The notes below the pieces were generated by a model. It was not told where the DNA came from. It saw only the letters and a program-made list of their open reading frames with translations, and searched no databases. A stretch of 9,296 bases of DNA from Desulfovibrio sp. (GTDB lineage Bacteria > Desulfobacterota > Desulfovibrionia > Desulfovibrionales > Desulfovibrionaceae): NCBI GenBank assembly GCA_003525525.1, contig DQED01000345.1, positions 1 through 9,296 of the forward strand. Direction: 5' to 3'. Numbering within the stretch: the stretch's first letter is position 1; every line of letters begins with the position of its first letter. The position numbers were made by a program, and so were the translations under genes. Of this stretch, positions 6,259 through 9,296 are shown piece by piece.

Positions 6259-6327
6259 CCCCTATTATAAAGCCCGACCTGACGGCGGCCGTCGCACCGT
6301 GACGTTGGCCGGCCCTCGGATGGGGGC

Positions 6328-6376
6328 AAATCAAAAGCCCCCGGTTGCCGCGCATCCTGCGCCGCAGTCGGGGGCT
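6328..6376 (-). terminator. intrinsic terminator of gltX
   Basis: On the minus strand AGCCCCCG (6376-6369) pairs with CGGGGGCT (6343-6336), with further pairing inside (TGC/GCA and GCGC/GCGC around a G/G mismatch), followed by TTTTGATTT down to 6328. It lies 18 nt after the gltX stop. On the plus strand no T-run follows, so it would not end the convergent small gene in the same way. Confidence 0.88.
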
Positions 6377-6394
6377 TGCTCATCGTTGTCGTGA

Positions 6395-7789
6395 TTACAG
6401 CGCCAGCGCCCGGTCGATGCGCGCCAGCACCCGCCGCCTGCCCATGACCTCCATGGTCTCGAACAGGCCCGGGCTCGCCGTGCCGCCGGTGATCGCCACG
6501 CGCACCGGCTGGGCCAGCAGCTTGAACTTGATGCCCTTTTCCTCGATGTAGGCGTGCACCGCCTGCTCCATGGACGCCTGGTCGAAGGCCGCAAGGCCCT
6601 CGATGATCGCCCGCACGGCCTGCAAATGTCCGCGCACCTCGTCCGTGAAGAACTTCTTGACCGCCGCCATGTCGTAGACGAGGTCGTCCGTGCGCGTGAC
6701 GAAGCATTCCGTCTTCTCGGCCATCTCGGCGACGGTCTGGGCGCGCGGCTGGAGCAGCGGCACGACCTTGGCGAGGTAATCCAGATCCTGGGGCGGATAG
6801 CCCTTGCGCTCGAGGAACGCGTTGACCAGCACCGCCAGCCGCGACGCCGGGCTCTCCTTGATGTAGTGGGCGTTGAGCCACAGGAGTTTGGCCTTGTCGA
6901 AGACCGCCGCCGAGCTGCCCAGGTTCTCCGTGGAAAAGAGCCGGACCAGCTCCTCGCGCGAGAAAATCTCCTGGTCGCCGCAGGCCCAGCCCAGGCGCAC
7001 GAGGCCGTTGAGCATGGCCTCGGGCAAAAAGCCCTCGGTCTCGTATTCCATGACCGCCGTGGCCCCGTGGCGCTTGGAGAGCTTTTTCTTGTCCGGGCCG
7101 AGGATCATGGGCACGTGGCCGAACTTGGGCAGGGGAAAGCCCAGGGCCTTGTAGATGAGGATCTGGCGCGGCGTGTTGTTCAAGTGGTCGTCGCCGCGGA
7201 TGATGTGCGTCACGCCCATGGTGGCGTCGTCCACGACCACGGCCAGGTTGTAGGTGGGCGAGCCGTCCGTGCGGCGCAGCACCATGTCGTCGAGTTCGGC
7301 GTTGTCGACCGACACCGAGCCCTTGACCATGTCGTTCACCACCGTGGCCCCGGTCACCGGGGCCTTGAGCCGCACCACGCGGCCGGGGCCCGGCCCCAGG
7401 CCCGCCTCGCGACAGCGGCCCGAATACTTGGGCTTGAGGCCCTTGGCCCGGGCCTCCTCGCGCATGGCCTCCACTTCCTCGGGCGTGCACGAGCACCAGT
7501 AGGCGTTGCCGGAGGCCAGGAGCTTGTCGATATATTCATTATAAAGGTCGAACCGCCTGCTCTGGTAGGTGATCTCGCCGTCGTGGCCGAGCCCCAGCCA
7601 TTCCATGGCGTCCAGGATCGACTGGGTCATGTCGGCGTTGGAGCGTGCGAGGTCCGTGTCCTCGATGCGCAGCAGGAACTTGCCGCCGAGATGGCGGGCC
7701 AGCAGCCAGTTGAAAATGGCCGTGCGCGCGCCGCCGATGTGCAGGTAGCCGGTCGGGCTCGGGGCGAACCGGGTGACGATGGTGCTCAT
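6395..7789 (-). CDS. gltX: glutamyl-tRNA synthetase
   Basis: GltX charges tRNA-Glu with glutamate in the cytoplasm. The 464-residue product is a complete class I synthetase. The HIGH-type motif is APSPTGYLHIGGARTA (about 9-24) and the KMSKS-type motif is KLSKRHG (about 236-242). RIEDTD (about 41-46), ASGNAYWCSCTPEE, and IIRGDDHLNNTPRQI are standard GluRS blocks. C99, C101 and C126 match the zinc-site cysteines of the bacterial enzyme. The ATG at 7789 is supported by GGAG 6 nt upstream; an extension to a TTG at 7801 is less likely. It lies downstream of a NifU-domain gene on the same strand, with a terminator-like hairpin between them, and ends in a strong terminator. Whether it also charges tRNA-Gln cannot be told here. 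Confidence 0.97.
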   Translation of the reverse strand: MSTIVTRFAPSPTGYLHIGGARTAIFNWLLARHLGGKFLLRIEDTDLARSNADMTQSILDAMEWLGLGHDGEITYQSRRFDLYNEYIDKLLASGNAYWCSCTPEEVEAMREEARAKGLKPKYSGRCREAGLGPGPGRVVRLKAPVTGATVVNDMVKGSVSVDNAELDDMVLRRTDGSPTYNLAVVVDDATMGVTHIIRGDDHLNNTPRQILIYKALGFPLPKFGHVPMILGPDKKKLSKRHGATAVMEYETEGFLPEAMLNGLVRLGWACGDQEIFSREELVRLFSTENLGSSAAVFDKAKLLWLNAHYIKESPASRLAVLVNAFLERKGYPPQDLDYLAKVVPLLQPRAQTVAEMAEKTECFVTRTDDLVYDMAAVKKFFTDEVRGHLQAVRAIIEGLAAFDQASMEQAVHAYIEEKGIKFKLLAQPVRVAITGGTASPGLFETMEVMGRRRVLARIDRALAL

Positions 7790-7791
7790 GT

Positions 7792-7819
7792 CGGGCTCCA
7801 AGGAAAAACGGGAGTCCCG
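7792..7819 (-). promoter_or_regulatory. possible alternative fold covering the gltX ribosome binding site
   Basis: On the minus strand the right half of the terminator hairpin, CGGGACTCC (7819-7811), can instead pair with GGAGCCCG (7799-7792), which includes the gltX Shine-Dalgarno GGAG. This gives 8 bp with one bulged A and an 11-nt loop. It cannot form together with the terminator stem. Seen as base complementarity only; function is inference. Confidence 0.35.
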
Positions 7820-7832
7820 CAGGGAACTCCCG
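7804..7832 (-). terminator. intrinsic terminator or attenuator directly before gltX
   Basis: On the minus strand CGGGAGT (7832-7826), an unpaired T, CCC, loop TGC, GGG and ACTCCCG (7815-7809) form a 10-bp stem with one bulge. Five T follow (7808-7804). It ends only 4 bases before the gltX ribosome binding site, and 75 nt after the NifU-domain gene. The simple reading is the terminator of that gene; the position also fits an attenuator in the gltX leader. Confidence 0.75.
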
Positions 7833-7907
7833 GAAAAGGGCGGGAAAACGGGCCGGCGCGGCGCAGCGGAGGCGGCGGCCGGCGGGATTGGCGACGCTTG
7901 CGGGCGG

Positions 7908-8129
7908 CTAGACCGCTTCCACGGCCTTGACGCCCGGCACTTCCTGCTTGAGGATGCGCTCGACGCCGCCTTTGAGCGTCATCTGCGACATGGGGCAGCC
8001 CTTGCAGGCCCCGGTCAGGCGTACCCGGACAATGCCGCCGTCCGTCACCTCGACCAGTTCCACGTCGCCGCCGTCGGCTTGCAGGGAAGGACGGATCTTG
8101 CCCAGCGCGGCTTCGATCTTCTCTCGCAT
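7908..8129 (-). CDS. NifU C-terminal-domain (Nfu-type) Fe-S cluster protein
   Basis: A 73-residue stand-alone NifU C-terminal domain. Such Nfu proteins hold a Fe-S cluster between two subunits and pass it to target proteins. Family marks are IRPSLQADGGDVELV, RLTGACKGCPMSQMTLKGGVE (spread over about 38-57) and the C42-x-x-C45 cluster ligands. The end VPGVKAVEAV is typical. The ATG at 8129 has AAGGAG 7 nt upstream; the frame extends 26 codons further but without family resemblance. It lies upstream of gltX on the same strand, separated by 118 nt with a terminator-like hairpin, so co-transcription would need readthrough. In an anaerobe rich in Fe-S enzymes a housekeeping role is expected. Confidence 0.93.
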   Translation of the reverse strand: MREKIEAALGKIRPSLQADGGDVELVEVTDGGIVRVRLTGACKGCPMSQMTLKGGVERILKQEVPGVKAVEAV

Positions 8130-8148
8130 CGTATGCTCCTTGGCAGTC

Positions 8149-8167
8149 GCCGGCGGATGCCGCCGGC
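8149..8167 (-). promoter_or_regulatory. strong hairpin in the leader of the NifU-domain gene
   Basis: GCCGGCGG (8149-8156) and CCGCCGGC (8160-8167) form a perfect 8-bp stem with a 3-nt loop, about 10 nt before the AAGGAG ribosome binding site of the NifU-domain gene. No T-run follows. It could be a leader stem or a binding site between the divergent genes, or just chance in GC-rich DNA. Confidence 0.35.
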
Positions 8168-8320
8168 CTTGGGGCCGGGAGGTAGCGTCTTTGGGATGCC
8201 GCGTCAACAGGCCGCGCCCGTTCGGGAGGCGCCCACGCCGGGGATGGGCAAAGCGGCCAAGGCATGCTAGAGGGCGGGCAACCTGACATGCCCGGCCGCA
8301 GCCCGGGGATGGAGTTGCGG

Positions 8321-9296
8321 ATGCTCAAGAAAATCGTCTCCCTGGTTCTTTTCTTCTCCCTCTTCCTGACGATGCTCACCGCCCTGGTCGTCTACGTCGC
8401 CCCGGCCGACCGCGTGGCGTCCTGGTCCAACTGGAATTTCTTCGGGCTTTCGCTGGCGCGCTGGCAAGGCGCGCACCTCGGCATGGGCATGCTCTTTTGC
8501 GTCGCAAGCCTCGTGCACATCGGCTGCAACTGGGACAACCTGCTCGACCATCTGCGCGACGACGACGGCGTCGTGGTCGTCTTCACGCGCCCTTTTTTCG
8601 CCGGCCTCCTGCTGACCGCGGCCGTCTTCGTCTGGGCCCTGTCCGGACTGCCGCCCGTGCGCCAGCTCGTGGCCTTCTCGGACTACCTCAAGACGCGCGC
8701 CGTCGAAACCTACGGCGAACCGCCCTTCGCCCTGGCCGAACGCTCCACCCTGGCCGACCTCGCCCGGCGCATGGGCATGGACGGCGACAAGGCGCTCGCC
8801 CTGTTGCGGCTCAAAAACATCAAGGCCGACAGCGCCGACCTCACCCTGGCCGAAATCGCCCGCCAAAACGGCGTGGCCCCGGCCGGCGTGTTCGAAGCCC
8901 TCAAGATGGTCATGGAACCCTCGGGCGGCGCGACCGCCGCCGGCCTGCCCAAGGACCCGCCGCCCGGGCTCGGCCGGCGCAAACTCTCGGACATCTGCGA
9001 GGAGTACGGCTTCAAGCAGGCCGACATCATGGACCGCCTCCAGGCAGCCGGCCTCCAGGCCCATCCGGCCCAGACCCTGTCCGAAGTCGCCAAGGCCAAC
9101 AACGTGCTGCCCATCGCCGTCTACGAAGCCCTGCGCGGCGAAAAGCCGGCCACGACCGTGGTCGTCGAACCGGCCCAGTCCGTCACGCCCGTGGAGCCGG
9201 CCCCCCAGCAGCCGGCCGCGATCGCCGCGCCGCAACCCGCCACGCCCGCGACTCCGGCCGCGCAGGCTCCCGCAACCAGCCAGTCCGTGCCCCCCG
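8321..9296 (+). CDS. DUF4405-type membrane protein with repeated helical modules, 3' end outside the window
   Basis: 325 residues are visible and the frame is still open at the window edge. Three membrane segments are apparent: about 5-27, 50-69 and 92-110. The second holds H52 and H66 in WQGAHLGMGMLF...LVHIGCNW, a pattern like the heme-ligating helices of DUF4405 and b-type cytochrome-like proteins; heme binding is inference. After the membrane part come four short modules of the type TL.EIA..NGV.P..VFEAL (about 142-272), then a Pro/Ala-rich tail from about 275. The ATG at 8321 is preferred because GGAG lies 6 nt upstream; in-frame ATGs at 8309 and 8288 are possible. It diverges from the NifU-domain gene over 191 bp. 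It may be part of a redox membrane complex or a sensor; the sequence does not decide. Confidence 0.8.
   Translation, partial: MLKKIVSLVLFFSLFLTMLTALVVYVAPADRVASWSNWNFFGLSLARWQGAHLGMGMLFCVASLVHIGCNWDNLLDHLRDDDGVVVVFTRPFFAGLLLTAAVFVWALSGLPPVRQLVAFSDYLKTRAVETYGEPPFALAERSTLADLARRMGMDGDKALALLRLKNIKADSADLTLAEIARQNGVAPAGVFEALKMVMEPSGGATAAGLPKDPPPGLGRRKLSDICEEYGFKQADIMDRLQAAGLQAHPAQTLSEVAKANNVLPIAVYEALRGEKPATTVVVEPAQSVTPVEPAPQQPAAIAAPQPATPATPAAQAPATSQSVPP
8744..9136 (+). repeat. four internal protein modules in the DUF4405 protein
   Basis: Four related units can be aligned by eye: STLADLARRMGMDGDKALAL, TLAEIARQNGVAPAGVFEAL, KLSDICEEYGFKQADIMDRL and TLSEVAKANNVLPIAVYEAL. They occur as two pairs joined by K/A-rich links (LKNIKADSAD and QAAGLQAHPAQ). 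The layout L..[IL]A...G......[VI]..AL resembles a helix-turn-helix or small helical-bundle unit. The pairing suggests a duplication of a two-unit block. Confidence 0.6.

Noticed and set aside
4584..6302. Plus-strand open frame of 572 codons opposite the CNNM gene, running over the small Cys-rich gene
   Set aside because: Composition (Arg, Gly, Gln, His) is that of an antisense shadow. The opposite strand holds all recognisable CNNM, CBS and CorC motifs.
5976..7496. Minus-strand open frame of 506 codons overlapping gltX in another frame
   Set aside because: Gly/Arg/Pro/Ala-rich shadow of gltX. The gltX frame has all synthetase motifs.
8261..8292. Inverted repeat GGCATG ... CATGCC before the DUF4405 gene
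   Set aside because: Arms are only 6 bases with a 20-base gap, which is expected by chance.
8267..9235. Minus-strand open frame of 322 codons opposite the DUF4405 gene
   Set aside because: The plus frame has a ribosome binding site, membrane helices and repeats. The minus frame is a Gly/His/Arg-rich shadow.

Overview
The window looks like a piece of chromosome from a GC-rich sulfate-reducing bacterium of the Desulfovibrio group (Desulfovibrionales). This rests on gene content: a DUF177-rpmF-plsX-fabH cluster, a flagellin with Desulfovibrio-type ends, a small Cys-rich orphan protein and a DUF4405 membrane protein. It also rests on strong G/C bias at third codon positions. The assignment is by recognition, not by a database search. 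Almost everything is core housekeeping; I see no insertion sequence, integrase, tRNA, CRISPR array or defence locus.

Layout. Positions 1-2301 (minus strand) hold a fatty-acid/ribosome cluster read from right to left: yceD (DUF177), rpmF (L32), plsX and the 5' part of fabH. A good sigma70-type promoter lies at 2324-2352. Diverging from it is rpmB (L28, 2496-2702, plus), closed by two tandem intrinsic terminators. Positions 2810-3319 form a long AT-rich leader without genes, carrying several promoter-like motifs. It precedes a flagellin gene (3320-4465, plus) whose centre is an AT-rich island, about 37% GC where I counted it, inside a gene of about 57-67% GC.

Convergent to the flagellin is a CNNM/CorB-type membrane protein with CBS domains (4479-5810, minus). 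A 73-residue Cys-rich protein (6037-6258, plus) follows. Then come gltX (6395-7789, minus, with a strong terminator at its 3' end) and, upstream of it, a NifU C-terminal-domain protein (7908-8129, minus). The window ends inside a DUF4405 membrane protein (8321 onward, plus) with a cytoplasmic-looking tail of repeated helical modules and a Pro/Ala-rich stretch.

How it works together. The left cluster couples ribosomal protein L32 and rRNA-linked DUF177 to the first steps of phospholipid (PlsX) and fatty-acid (FabH) synthesis, a widely conserved bacterial arrangement. The other genes are single units with no shared pathway that I can see. The points most worth a second look are three: the mosaic flagellin and its complex leader; a terminator-like hairpin directly before the gltX ribosome binding site that can refold to cover that site; and the orphan Cys-rich small protein. 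I did not find convincing evidence of a wholly new multi-gene system here.
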